From assembly GCA_903813345.2 (NCBI GenBank), contig CAIIXF020000003.1:2570109-2634108 (forward strand): DNA of 64,000 nucleotides, written 5' to 3'. Position numbers and translations under genes: made by a program. The notes under the pieces are model-generated. The model searched no databases. It was not told the origin of the DNA and saw nothing but the letters and a program-made list of their open reading frames with translations. Position 1 is the first letter of the stretch; each line of letters opens with the position of its first letter. The stretch is from Owenia fusiformis (lineage: Eukaryota > Annelida > Polychaeta > Sabellida > Oweniidae). This document shows, piece by piece, positions 1 to 10,348 of the stretch.

Positions 1-132
1 TTACAAGTAATTTTTTTAATGGAATTTTTTTTAATTTCATCATGATCCAATTTTAGTGATATTGTGTTTTATTGTGAAGACGCACAAAAAGTGTAGTTCT
101 AAATAAATAATAAATGTCAAAAAATGACTTAC

Positions 133-191
133 GATAATTCGACGGGAGTTGTATAGTATCTATGCAGTTGTCTGCCGGTCTCTGTGATGCT
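133..191 (-). CDS. SPMIP8: SPMIP8 coding exon 3
   Basis: This is a 59-nt exon with a strong acceptor (TTTTTGTTTTTCAG) and donor (C|GTAAGTCA). Starting in phase 0 it encodes SITETGRQLHRYYTTPVELS. ITxTGxxL followed by an RYY/NRYH block is a landmark of the family at this position. It ends in phase 2, so a further exon is expected left of the window. Confidence 0.85.
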
Positions 192-3100
192 CTGAAAAAC
201 AAAAATAGATACAATAATAGATACGACATTAGATTAATTAATAGAGGCAACAATAAAAGATGCAATCTTACCTTTTGCGAAGGTTTTACACGTCATTACT
301 CCTAAAAATACAGAAGACAAGCCACACGTTTTTTTTAAATTGTGCGTGAACGTGTAGCATCATGACCCCAAGGGAAAACAATTATTTTCTTTATACCTTT
401 ATACTCAATATTAACTTTTTTCCTTATACCTTTATTAAACTCAAAATTAAATGCTACTAAGGGGTAATGAACTTATCCACAGAATCCATAAGTCACGATC
501 ACTGATGTTCCTTGGTTCTACTCAAAACGTGTAGCCTAACCTCACTATGTATGACGCAAACTGTCCTAAACAAATATGCGAAATATAAATCACAAAATAG
601 ACCTAATTAGCCGTGTTCAAGTCGGGATAAACTGATTTATTGGCTGATTTAATGTCAAGATCGATAGCCTCGACCCAGTTCGGAATTGTATTTCTTTAAC
701 AAGGCAACTAATGTGACCTCATTGATCTATTCTTAATAAGGTAAATTTATGTGACACTGTATGGCCGGTCACATTGGTCGGAAAACATTGGCCTGAATTT
801 ACACGACTCTTGGAATCTCATTCGTCATCCCCACGCCTAATCATCGACAGGTATAGTGACAAAATATACCGTTGTACACTTTAGATGTACGATGCCACTA
901 TTTAACCGATTTGAAGCAAAGACGATGATGCAGGTGTGATGTAGGTTGTTGGACACTGCAAAAAAACATGTTAAACACTGGTATTGATCCCTCAAAATCA
1001 GAGTGGCACAAATTAGCATTAGGACGGGTAAGATACACTCAGAAACTTAACTTAATGATTAACTGTACTTTGAAATATTCTATCCATTTGTATATTCGAA
1101 TAAGATGTTCATTTAAACCACAAAGCTGGCGGGTACTGTGAAACAGATATCCTGAGAAATGCATGTATTTTAAACTTATGGACAAGCACTTAACAAACCA
1201 AACATTGAATGGAAACAATAAATGGGGCAATAAAAATGCCTTACATGTAATTCCGGCGAAATTGAGACATTAGAACATTTTACTTTATTTTGTAGCTCTC
1301 TAGATGCTGAAAGGGTAGCTCTACTAGCCCTTTTTAAAATGGGAGAAGATAATGTACTCCAGATTTTTAAAGAGGATGATGATTTTAATATGATTTTAAA
1401 GGCCAAGGCAATTTATTTTATGTATAAAAAACGCAACCTGTTGATGTAAATATGTTTGATAAAATATTGAAAATTGTAATGTACTCACATAGAAATAATG
1501 TGGTAATAAAGGATACAATACAATACAATATAGATTGATAGATTCGAGCACTGTTCGAAAATCTTTTAACGTTATTAGAAAGTTAAATGTCTTTCTAAAC
1601 GAATACTAGCACACAAAAATCAAACATGAAATCCTTAATGCATTCCTCTGATTATTTTTTTAAAACCTACATCAAACCTACATCATTGTCTTTGCTTCAA
1701 ATCGGTTAAATAGTGACATCGTACATCTAAAGTGTACTGCGGTATATTTTGTCACTGTACCTTGTCGATGGTTAGGTGTGATCCCAAGGCCCAGAAGATG
1801 ACGACCTCGTTTGAAGAAGTGAAATCGAGCTTTTGAAATGACCCGACTCCTCAAAAATATTGACATAGCTGTGAACTTATAAGATGACGTAAACCTCATT
1901 TGTCATCAGAGGACTATTCTCTTGTATTATTCACATCATGGAGTTATCCCTTGAATAAGTGAAATCATTTTCAAGAGTACACAACTAACTATTCAGTAAT
2001 TAACTTATTTCATCAATAATTGACCCAGTTTTTCATATAAGTTAATCTTAACGAAGAACTGATGGGTCGCACATGGCTTATTTAAAGATTAACACATAAA
2101 ATGAAATCCCCGTGACTATGTAAAAAGCTGTATAATGAAATAAAACTGGGATGAATCATCTGATAGCCTATCGGCCAAACTGCCCTAATTCACGTCACCA
2201 TACTAGTCAATGGGCAAAAGGCCAAACGCCTGACTTTTTATCTCGAGTTATGGATTTATGTGGCCTCACTGGCCTATCTGAGGTTCTAAAGCTATGTCTA
2301 AGCTACATCTTGACAAAAAACTCAATAGGGGCCAATCATCTACTTTTTGAAATAATTGGTCAATTGTGACACTACCCCCTCTCTCTGCCGACACAAATTG
2401 AAATTCACAAAAATCAAGGCAAAATTAATGCGCCACTTGACTCGAAATTTTCCTTCAGATAACCCAAATAAACGCATTTTCAGAAGAAATGGCATGTTGT
2501 CATTGCAAAAAGATGACAACTGTGCCTACATACTAGCTTACTGACTCGTCATGATCACAATTGTGTTGGGACTACATTTATTTTTGAATACTACTTTTTT
2601 CTATTCAGCGGAAGTGACGTATTAGGGCATTTGGGCCTAATAGCAACATGGTTGGATGATTTCTGGCTTGAAATTGCGTTTTTCCAATTTACTAGAGTTT
2701 TTCAAGTTGTTTTGTGCAGTTTAAGAATATTCTGACAGCAATTACGAAAAATATGGCTACTTTATTACCCCTGGGGTCATTTTTCCAAGAACCCAATGGT
2801 TTTCCTTTAATTTGACTAGTTTTTCATTTACATCATGAAATCTACTGCCTGATGGTGACATTTTACAATGTCGTGTCAAGAAATTGAGTATTTCATTGCA
2901 TATTGCGATTTTTAGCCAAAATCACTGAACCATGAACCAGAAAATTGGGTAAATTTGGCCAACTTAGGCAAAATTTTACTAAAATTATCATTTGTTTGAT
3001 ATTTTATTTCATTCAACAACCTCCGGATTTAAAAAATGATGGCAAATTTGATCAGATTTGACTCTGGCCTAGAGAATTGAGACTTTTAGATAGTTTTAGC

Positions 3101-6100
3101 TCGAATTTGGTCATTCAGAGTGGACAAATACATCAAAAATTGACACTTAACTGACCAATCTCTGACTGTACCCCTGATATGTACCTTCATTTTTTACTAG
3201 AAACCAAAAGATGGAAAATTCAATCTTTATTATGAACAGCAACTCATTGGCTTCCCCATTTACGACAACATATGACATCTTGGGGTCATTAAGGACGAAA
3301 TTATGGCCAAATATCGTCAAAATCAGTGGTTTTGGGGGTAAAAAGCGAAAACTGCTGATTCAGCAAAAACTTTAAATTTGTTCATGAAAATTCCCCTTTT
3401 TGCCTACGTCCAGAATATGTTTCGTACTAATAAACTTCAATTCTGGGCGATTCTGAGTAGTTTTAAAAAATTTTGGTCACTCTCACATGTGACTAATAGG
3501 CCAAACTGCCCTAATTCACGTCACCATACTAGTCAATGGGCAAAAGGCCAAACGCCTGACTTTTTATCTCGAGTTATGGATTTATGTGGCCTCACTGGCC
3601 TATCTGAGGTTCTAAAGCTATGTCTAAGCTACATCTTGACAAAAAACTCAATAGGGGCCAATCATCTACTTTTTGAAATAATTGGTCAATTGTGACACTA
3701 CCCCCTCTCTCTGCCGACACAAATTGAAATTCACAAAAATCAAGGCAAAATTAATGCGCCACTTGACTCGAAATTTTCCTTCAGATAACCCAAATAAACG
3801 CATTTTCAGAAGAAATGGCATGTTGTCATTGCAAAAAGATGACAACTGTGCCTACATACTAGCTTACTGACTCGTCATGATCACAATTGTGTTGGGACTA
3901 CATTTATTTTTGAATACTACTTTTTTCTATTCAGCGGAAGTGACGTATTAGGGCATTTGGGCCATCGTGTTTGGTATTATACAATGAAACCTGTACATCC
4001 GGACACTTTTAGAAAACGCCATCCTCCGAACGCAGGGTTCCAGACATCATCCACTTAGGATGAGAAAACGTTATCTCCTCCCATTGACTCCTATGTTATC
4101 AAACCTCATTTAAAAACCTGCTAGTTCAAACACTTTTGGCTGGTCACAGAGTATATGTCAGATTTAACTGGTTTAACTGTATGTCAAAGGATGTACTGAA
4201 ACAATTTACATGACCACAAGGAGGATTGGCTCCCAGGATCGACAATCGATATTTTCCAAAAATGAAAACGTCGAAATGTCGTTATTTTCTGAAATTATTA
4301 CCGACGATAAATTCGAAATAAACAGTCGAAAGATTCGAACCAATATCTCGATCATTTCTTGCGATTTTTGGAATTTTTCGTTAGGAATAAGACCAAAATT
4401 CACGATTCAAATGTTGAAGTGAACAAAATGGCGGCTGTTTGAATTCAAATTTTGAATCACGACATTTCCATATATGGGACAGAATATCGATGTTGCACTC
4501 TGGAAGTCAATCCTCCTCGCATGACCAGGAATCTAATAGACGTAATAAAAATCTTGTTTTCTGAGTGGAAAATCACTGTATATAAAAGCATTATTGAATT
4601 CCCGGGTCTCAGGTGAATCCCCCAGGGTATAATAAAAAGTATACAGGTATTAAAAGCCATCTAATGATTTAATTAATCTAGTTCTAATATGTATCTGTAT
4701 TGTAACTGTAAAAATGCTGCACTACAAGGTTGAATGTGCCACTGTTCTAAAAGTGTTTTAGCAAATGAATGAATAAAAAAATTAATGTGAACGTCCGCAA
4801 AAGAGAGGCTTCATATTACCCCCATTACTTGGCACCGTTTCTAATATTTCAATTTCAATTGTTAAAGAGAATTTCGTACACTGGGATGGAGCTCAGTGTA
4901 ACATTCTACTTAATAGAAACGTACCCTAGGCCTCCAGCTCCTGTTGAATCACGTGTGACATAGTTTATTTTATTCAAAGGATAGTCCGAACAGAAACAAA
5001 AACTTTATTAAGAAGAGAGGTTGGGGTCACAAAGGCCCAAAGCAAAAATAAAAGAATAGTATACTTACTGAACTATTAAGTCTTTGTGCGGGTGGAGTAA
5101 ATAGAGTTGTTGTCGCTCGCTTGAAGTCAGCTAAAAATAGAATATAATGATGGTATAATAGAGATATAATGACTCTTTTTTCAAAACCAAAAATCGTAAA
5201 ACCTTAAATCCAATGGCAATCGATATCAGTAATGTTATTAATAGCTTGCATTCGATTTGCGATTGCAACTTTCGGCTGTCGGCTACCGGATTAATCTATC
5301 AATTTTCATAAATGAATCCATCAATTATCGAATCAGCCACTGGAATACACGACATATAGAAGTCGTATTTAAGTGTTTACCATCAAATTGCAATCAATCC
5401 GGTAGCCGCTAGCCGGAATGTGTACCCTGCGCGCAGAGTCTAGTTATAAACGAAGCTCTCTTATGAGAAGCGAAGTCGAACGAATGCAAAGGGTACGAAA
5501 GTTGCATTCGCGAATACAAGCTAACCTAAATTACTCTTCAAGTACAGAAGTTCTAGACTACCAGCAAAGGGTAGCTGACTTTTTCTGGAAAATGTAGAAT
5601 AATGGAACAAATCAATTAGGGTTGTTGACATCATGATAAACATTTAATGGCATTTCTCATTTCAATTTTTAAGTACATATACGTTAACTACCCCGAGAAA
5701 AAACTGGGACAAATGAAATATACTACACACAAGCTCAGGCATAATTACACAATACTGGCTATATATAATGGAAACACAGAAAGAGCGTAGGATTTCATTC
5801 TGTGTTTTCATTAATACTAATACCGGCGACTGTGAACAATTATGTAGTAGGTATTTGTGGAACATTACAATAGACGCGTCGTAAATAATTCACGTCTTAT
5901 GCTGTAATGTTTTCAAGGGTACTAACAAGACCTAATCATACTTACACATTCTGATATATTATCAAATTCCCTCTGTTATTTATTTCCGAAGTGATTGAGG
6001 TATATGGATTCTGAACCTCGACAATGCATCACTACCATAAGACATGAGTATCTTTTAGGGAGTTTAATAGGGAGTTTAAGCTTGCAATGTTTTTCACGAC

Positions 6101-9100
6101 CTAAACGTGAGCGGAAAATATTTAAGCAATGCATTTGTATTGGCGATTGGTGATACGTATATGTTGGCGTTTCGATTTTATATGCAAGCTTAAACTCCAT
6201 ATTCACTGTTAACAGAGCCCGAAATGGAGCTCTCTTGGAAAAGTAGCTTATCATATTGTCAAGTTCTCAAATACACTCCCCATACGTATGGTAAATGGAA
6301 GTCCCCAAATATATCACGACCCGAACTAAATGTAAATGATGTACACATTTAAGTTTTAAACAGTGACAGGCTATATGACATCTAATGAAACGTTTCGGTT
6401 TCTAAACTTATGGAGGGGGTGTTCAATTTTTGACGTGACAATAACCTGCCCCACCCTATCCAAACTCACCAACTTGATTTTATTATAACATCAACGCGGT
6501 ATAATCAGTCAAAATGAAAATTTGTAGAATAATCGAACTGTCTCTAAGGAACATTCACTGAAGGTTTCATGGAAAAATATCAATTATTGATAAAGTTAGA
6601 GCATATAGTGCATTAATTCTGGGACAGTCCTCGTACATGTAGCCTTAACTTTAGCTAAATCATTTAGACACACCTTATGTTTTCAACAAGCAAAAACCTA
6701 GAAATCAAATGAACTGATGGGTCGTGATTTTTGATCACATGAAACATCGTTTTGTTATATCAGTGTTACCCTACAGATATACACTGTATCAAATAACCTG
6801 ATGCCTAGATATGAATATGACACTGCCTTAAAAACCCACGTCATCATAATGGCTGGTAAGTACCCCCTAAGCATACGTTAAAAGTTCATTGATGTCAGGT
6901 CACTCTGACTTATTGGATCTATGAAATGGACGAAGTCACGCTTTTAAAGTACAAATCTATTTGATTGTTACAGAATATTTTCATTTGACAATGTGAATGA
7001 ACAAAGGCTTGTCATTTTAGCAGATTTCTATATTTTTATTTCATTTTCTGGAAAAGAATCAGACATCTGGTTAAGCGTATTAAGCGTTATTGAAGAAGCG
7101 AAGATGCCAAAATTCATTAATTAAAAAATGCCGTCTAAATAATTTCCAGTTAGCGTAATAAATCAAAAGATTAAAATGAAATAAAACAAGAAAGATGAAA
7201 CTTAATATATTCAACTAGGTGTAACCAAGGGCGTTACAATACCCGGGAATTTATCGGTTCGTGCAGTACTTGTTTGTGATAGCGCCCTCTGTAGGTCACT
7301 ATGCTTAATACAGGCCTGTCAACTTGGGAACACCTAACATGAGTGACTTGGAAATGTTGAACACCTCCCCTCAAAATGTGGACACCTTGGTCCAAATCTG
7401 AACACCTTGATCCAAATTTTGAACACCTTGGTTTAAATTTTATTACATCTTGCCAAATTTTGAACACCTCAAATTTTTCGCGCACGCTACGCTCGCATTT
7501 CAAACATCCGTCAACGGGGGGGGGGGGGGGGGGGGGGGGTAGGTACGAAAACTTTCGAACGGAATGCGTGACATATACGTAATTCGCGTGAAAAGTCCGA
7601 ACGAAATGCGTACATTTTTTTCCGGCGTTCGTATTTTTGCTGTGTAGACGATCTTTTTAAGAAATTTTTCTGCAGAAATATTTTTGCTTGACAATTACCA
7701 GGTAAAATGCGTATTTGCGTGACATTTTCTGTCACGCAAAAATAACTGGCGTGACTTCAAATTCTTCAGCAAATGCGTGACGAATACGCAAAATGCGGGA
7801 CAGTTGACAGGCCTGTTAATAGCCTACAGTAATTACAAATATATTGGATAATCACATTTATGCGTGCGCGCGCAGCTCATCCACTGAACGAAACGCCACT
7901 TCCCGCTGAAATCACCGGGTATTGATCTTTCCCTTGGTATAACATGGAATAGTCAGGCAAACATAGGATAGCATTCAATAACCTTTGATGCACCGCTGTT
8001 ACATAATATATTCATTAATCTTTTTATTCGAAGATAGCAGATTTAATTGAAAAGGTTGGTATGGATTGCGCATCTGGTTTGGTACCGTCTGGGTAAAAAC
8101 TAAAATATATGTATACATGATATCAACTAGTTTATCTATTGTAAATATCTAATTGATATTAAAATGTCAGCCCGGATATACTATAAACAAGTGAATTCCT
8201 TTTAGTCATATGTAATACCTTAATGGATCTAAAGTGTCAACCTACGCATTCTTATGTCATCAAAGTGACATTTCTCAAAACATTCAAAAGCGTAACATCT
8301 TAACCTGACACCAAAAACGTGACACCATAACGTGACATCAAAACAGGGATCGGTCTAAGCAGTAATGTGATGATTGATTGTTAAAATAAATGTACTATAA
8401 AATGTACCGACTAGACGCTTTAATCTCCATTGGATGCCTTAACAGCTTTACCCCCCCCCCCAAAAAAAAAAAAAAATATCCGCAAAAAGTATCAGCGACT
8501 ACTTTGAATCTTTTACTCTTCTTCTTCCTTGTACTTCCTTGCAAACTAGGAAAATGAAGCAAGTAAGTTTTCTATTCTTAGGTCTTTATGACTCGACTGA
8601 CATTAATGATTAACCGAATTTTATCATAATTCAAGTCGCACTAAATTTGCACAATGGATTATAGTTATCCAATGGATGTACTTAAATGGTTATTTATCTT
8701 AGATCGTGAACTTGAATGTCTTTCCTTTCTTGCAAGTGTGTATAGCCTTGAACACTTCACTGTTTGATTAATATTGTGTTAATTATCAAATATTCATAGT
8801 AAACTACACTTCCCTTCACAAGTTTGGCAACAGGACGTCTCTTCTCGATCAGTTATCAAAGCCTGATTTATATTTGACGATTTAAAAAATCATCACTCTC
8901 GAACCGTATTTAAGCTAAACAGAACCAATGACATGCTTTGATATGCCAGTATGCTATCCCATGAAATTTGCCAAACTTATGACGGGGAGTGTAAGAGGCG
9001 AAAATAGCGTACCAGGTCCACAGGCTGTGGTAGTTCTACAATGTTGATCGGGTAGTTTATGAGCTGCTGTGTCCATATCCATCCGTCTGAAAGTTGGAAG

Positions 9101-9241
9101 GCGGGGGTGGAAGAGTCCCTCCTTGGTTGCTGCCAATTGGACGGTTCTAAGTGAAGGGTACTGGTACGAATAACTCGGAATGTCCATAGGAAGGACCCGT
9201 TCGGGCACAGGGGCCGCTTGTTGTACTCCTATAGTAGTCAT
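133..9241 (-). CDS. SPMIP8: Sperm microtubule inner protein 8 homologue (TEPP), first three coding exons; 3' part outside window
   Basis: The product should be a structural protein inside the doublet microtubules of the sperm flagellum. Three minus-strand segments with consensus splice borders join without breaking phase: 76 codons plus 1 nt, then 62 nt, then 59 nt, for about 116 codons so far. The joined peptide aligns without gaps, over about 45 residues, to human TEPP/SPMIP8 as I recall it. Shared landmarks are FHP-LP, RMDMDT, LPD-HC-TT, DF, TL, ITxTG and a final RYY/NRYH. The ATG at 9241 is chosen because the coding-like, GC-richer stretch begins there and a ciliary-type promoter lies just upstream. 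The introns are about 3.9 and 4.9 kb and full of MITEs. The remaining exons lie left of position 133. Seen: exons, phase and motifs. Known: the family role in sperm axonemes. Inferred: orthology. Confidence 0.85.
192..833. other. SPMIP8 intron 2, no recognisable feature
   Basis: AT-rich intron sequence. I see no coding exon, RNA or repeat boundary. Short open frames here lack coding character. Confidence 0.5.
834..1778. repeat. Inverted repeat pair with LINE tail between the arms
   Basis: The arm at 834-930 (CGCCTAATCATCGACAGG... onward) recurs as its reverse complement at about 1682-1778, with roughly 85-90% identity over about 97 bp. A LINE 3' end lies between the arms, and about 0.3 kb of plain AT-rich sequence precedes it. 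The arms may be the ends of an old foldback element that received the LINE, or two opposed copies of one repeat. Confidence 0.6.
1234..1530 (+). mobile_element. 5'-truncated CR1/Jockey-like LINE, 3' end (copy 1)
   Basis: The segment 1234-1449 reads 71 open codons to a stop. It begins KCLTCNSGEIETLEHF and contains SSLDAERVALL, with a C-x2-C-x10-H-x4-C pattern. This matches the extreme C-terminus of reverse-transcriptase ORF2 in CR1/Jockey-like LINEs. About 80 bp of 3' UTR follows, ending GGTAATAAAGGATACAATAC and an (ATACA)n tail. A second copy at 17.8 kb shares both the peptide and the tail, which confirms the family. Everything upstream in the element is missing. Confidence 0.75.
2173..2637. 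mobile_element. 465-bp MITE, copy 1
   Basis: The copy starts GGCCAAACTGCCCTAATTC and ends ATTAGGGCATTTGGGCC. The ends are inverted repeats of each other for about 24 bp (GGCCnAAnTGCCCTAAT plus a CGTCAC core). A copy of the same length starts 1,326 bp downstream and looks identical wherever I compared them. No transposase frame is present. It lies in SPMIP8 intron 2. Confidence 0.75.
2638..3498. repeat. 861-bp spacer between the two 465-bp copies
   Basis: This AT-rich, non-coding spacer begins and ends with TAATA (2638-2642 and 3494-3498). The outer flanks of the pair are ATC on both sides (2170-2172 and 3964-3966). The symmetry suggests the spacer and both copies may move or have been duplicated as a unit. 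Confidence 0.45.
3499..3963. mobile_element. 465-bp MITE, copy 2
   Basis: Same length as the copy at 2173-2637, same orientation and same terminal inverted repeats. The peptides read through both copies are identical over the parts I compared, which implies a very recent duplication or conversion. Confidence 0.75.
4217..4519. mobile_element. hAT-like MITE with 8-bp target site duplication
   Basis: The left end is CAAGGAGGATTGGCTCCCAG. The reverse complement of the right end is CGAGGAGGATTGACTTCCAG. Both flanks carry CATGACCA (4209-4216 and 4520-4527). An 8-bp duplication and a CARRG-type terminus are hallmarks of hAT transposons. The element is about 303 bp and has no transposase. A diverged copy is at 37.3 kb. 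Confidence 0.8.
5069..5130 (-). CDS. SPMIP8: SPMIP8 coding exon 2
   Basis: This is a 62-nt exon. The acceptor is CTATTTTTAG and the donor is CA|GTAAGTAT, a near-perfect match. It takes the single base left by exon 1 and reads ADFKRATTTLFTPP then AQRLNSS, ending in phase 0. The spacing of DF, A, TL, P and L matches vertebrate SPMIP8 without gaps. The exon is too short to stand out without the splice sites and phase. Confidence 0.8.
5243..5522. mobile_element. MITE family with AGCTTGTATTCG ends, copy 1
   Basis: The inverted ends are AGCTTGCATTCG...CAACTTTCGGCTGTCGGC on the left and GTTGCATTCGCGAATACAAG on the right. An internal stretch reading TACCCTGCGCGCAGAGTCTA recurs near 37.94 kb, and an ACGAAGCTCTCTT stretch recurs near 38.2 kb. 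Better-preserved or partial relatives lie at 38.83 kb, 24.6 kb and 34.4 kb. Confidence 0.6.
6071..6198. repeat. Small foldback element
   Basis: GGAGTTTAAGCTTGCA at the left is mirrored by TGCAAGCTTAAACTCC at the right, giving perfect 16-bp inverted ends around about 96 bp. It is non-coding and lies in SPMIP8 intron 1. Confidence 0.6.
6199..7225. other. SPMIP8 intron 1, mostly featureless
   Basis: No exon or clear repeat was found. One relic of the AACTTATGGAGGGGGTGTTC repeat end occurs near 6407. Confidence 0.4.
7226..7936 (+). mobile_element. CAAGGG-MITE copy A, interrupted by another MITE
   Basis: The ends are CAAGGGCGTTACAATACCC and, reversed, CAAGGGAAAGATCAATACCC. The flanks are GTGTAAC (7219-7225) and GTATAAC (7937-7943), a 7-bp target duplication with one change. 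Uninterrupted copies at 21.7 and 27.4 kb show that the 7311-7815 stretch is an insertion. Confidence 0.8.
7311..7815. mobile_element. Nested MITE with CAGGCCTGTCAAC ends
   Basis: This 505-bp insertion has inverted ends CAGGCCTGTCAACTTGGG and, reversed, CAGGCCTGTCAACTGTCCC. It is flanked by TTAATA on both sides (7305-7310 and 7816-7821). The empty site GCTTAATAGCC is preserved in the copy at 27.4 kb. It contains degenerate GAACACCTTGGTCCAAAT repeats and a run of 24 G (7516-7539). Confidence 0.8.
8805..8993. mobile_element. Mariner-like MITE (TACACTYCCC family), copy 1
   Basis: The ends TACACTTCCCTTCACAAG and, reversed, TACACTCCCCGTCATAAG are inverted repeats that extend to TTTGGCAA. Both ends carry TA, the mariner target dinucleotide. 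It is 189 bp, non-coding, and ends 20 bp from the SPMIP8 exon 1 donor. Other copies lie at 10.7, 23.4, 42.6 and 61.4 kb. Confidence 0.65.
9013..9241 (-). CDS. SPMIP8: SPMIP8 coding exon 1
   Basis: The exon starts at the ATG at 9241 and encodes 76 residues plus one base. Key motifs are GLFHPRLPTFRRMDMDTAA at about residues 42-60 and LPDQHCRTTTAC at about 63-74, the best-conserved part of the family. The donor is G|GTACGC at 9012-9011. A mariner-like MITE ends only about 20 bp beyond the donor. Reading through the donor gives 95 codons, but the tail after CGP loses family similarity, so the splice is preferred. Confidence 0.85.
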
Positions 9242-9441
9242 CGCTCGATATTTTTAATGTCCAAGTTCGATATGGTCGTGTAGCTTGTTTTGCGTTCCTT
9301 TCCCTGTTTTTCGTGATTTTGTTCAGTTTCGTTAACTTGCTATTTAGTCTTAAACTGGTCAAGTGATGTTTATCCGGTCCAACTTGCTGAATTACTTGCC
9401 TAAAGTGTTCTGTGTTGGGTTATTGTACTTGACTCGACCTG

Positions 9442-9477
9442 GTTGCCATTGGCTACGTGTATACAATCGTGACGTCA
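9442..9477 (-). promoter_or_regulatory. X-box (RFX site) and CRE upstream of SPMIP8
   Basis: On the minus strand, 9456-9442 reads GTAGCCAATGGCAAC. This matches the RFX X-box consensus GYNRCC-N3-RGNAAC at every fixed base and also contains a CCAAT box. The full CRE palindrome TGACGTCA lies at 9470-9477. Both sit 200-236 bp upstream of the SPMIP8 ATG. RFX and CREB/CREM sites are typical of genes expressed in ciliated cells and male germ cells, which fits the gene. The start of transcription is not visible. Confidence 0.65.
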
Positions 9478-9479
9478 CT

Positions 9480-10348
9480 TGTTTGGGGCATGATAACCCA
9501 AATAAATCGGGTCGCATAAATTGGCTATTCTTTTCAGCAAGTAAGCTGTTCAATAAAGAAAATAATAAAGCCTGTTACATTGTAAATAGCGTTCCATTGT
9601 GAAGTAGTTGAAAGGATTATTGACTTATCTCATAAACAATGTCTACCGTACAGTAAAAATCAATTGCGAAGCAGTAGGGTTGATGCAAGCAAATTCATCA
9701 ACTTCGACGGTGGTCCTGGAAATCAAAAGGGAGGGGACCCAAATAGGTTGGGCCCAATTTTACAAAATTTTTGGGCAAGTTTCTTAAAAGTTAGATGTTT
9801 GTGGTGACAAAAATGCATAGTACAAATGCAATGTTTTCATTAAATTAATTGTTTGATGCCCAGAAAATATTAGAAGGTTTATCCAGGATCAGGGCAATTT
9901 TCGAAATGTTCGAGTATTCGAAAATTCAGATATTACTGCATTTCGAGGATAAATATTAAAACATTATACAGGGTACAAAATACTTTTCAACAATTTCAAA
10001 ATTTTAGACTTGTTACTTTTAAAATGGAATATCTCCATAAGTGGAACAATTTGACAAGTTCCATTGCCTTAACCTATTAACTGAGCATCTGTAAGTGGAA
10101 CATTTCCAAAATTGAATAATGGCAATGGTTATCCATTTAAACAAGTTTTACTTAACAAATGTAATTAGTTATAAAAGTTCTATCTCGGTTGATAGATGTG
10201 ACAGTTGCAGAAATAAAAACAAATAAGCCATAGCACTCGTAACTGTTTCACCTGAAATATCTCAGGGCTGAGAAGAAATCGGAGAAGACTCGTATCACTC
10301 ATTGCAGCTTTACAGTCTGCGCTAGATGATAGAACTGATCGAGAGAAC
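9480..10348. other. Intergenic, no feature
   Basis: AT-rich sequence upstream of SPMIP8. I see no exon, RNA or repeat boundary. Confidence 0.4.

Noticed and set aside
2151-3870. Duplicated small frames (72/105 and 62 codons)
   Set aside because: They lie inside the two 465-bp repeats; identity reflects recent duplication, not coding constraint.
2173-3963. LTR-type element, from the pair of direct repeats
   Set aside because: The repeats do not begin TG or end CA, each has its own inverted ends, and no primer-binding site or gag-pol sequence is seen; a MITE pair explains it better.
9363-9602. 79-codon plus-strand frame facing away from SPMIP8 (bidirectional promoter)
   Set aside because: No protein-like features, and it overlaps the X-box and CRE.
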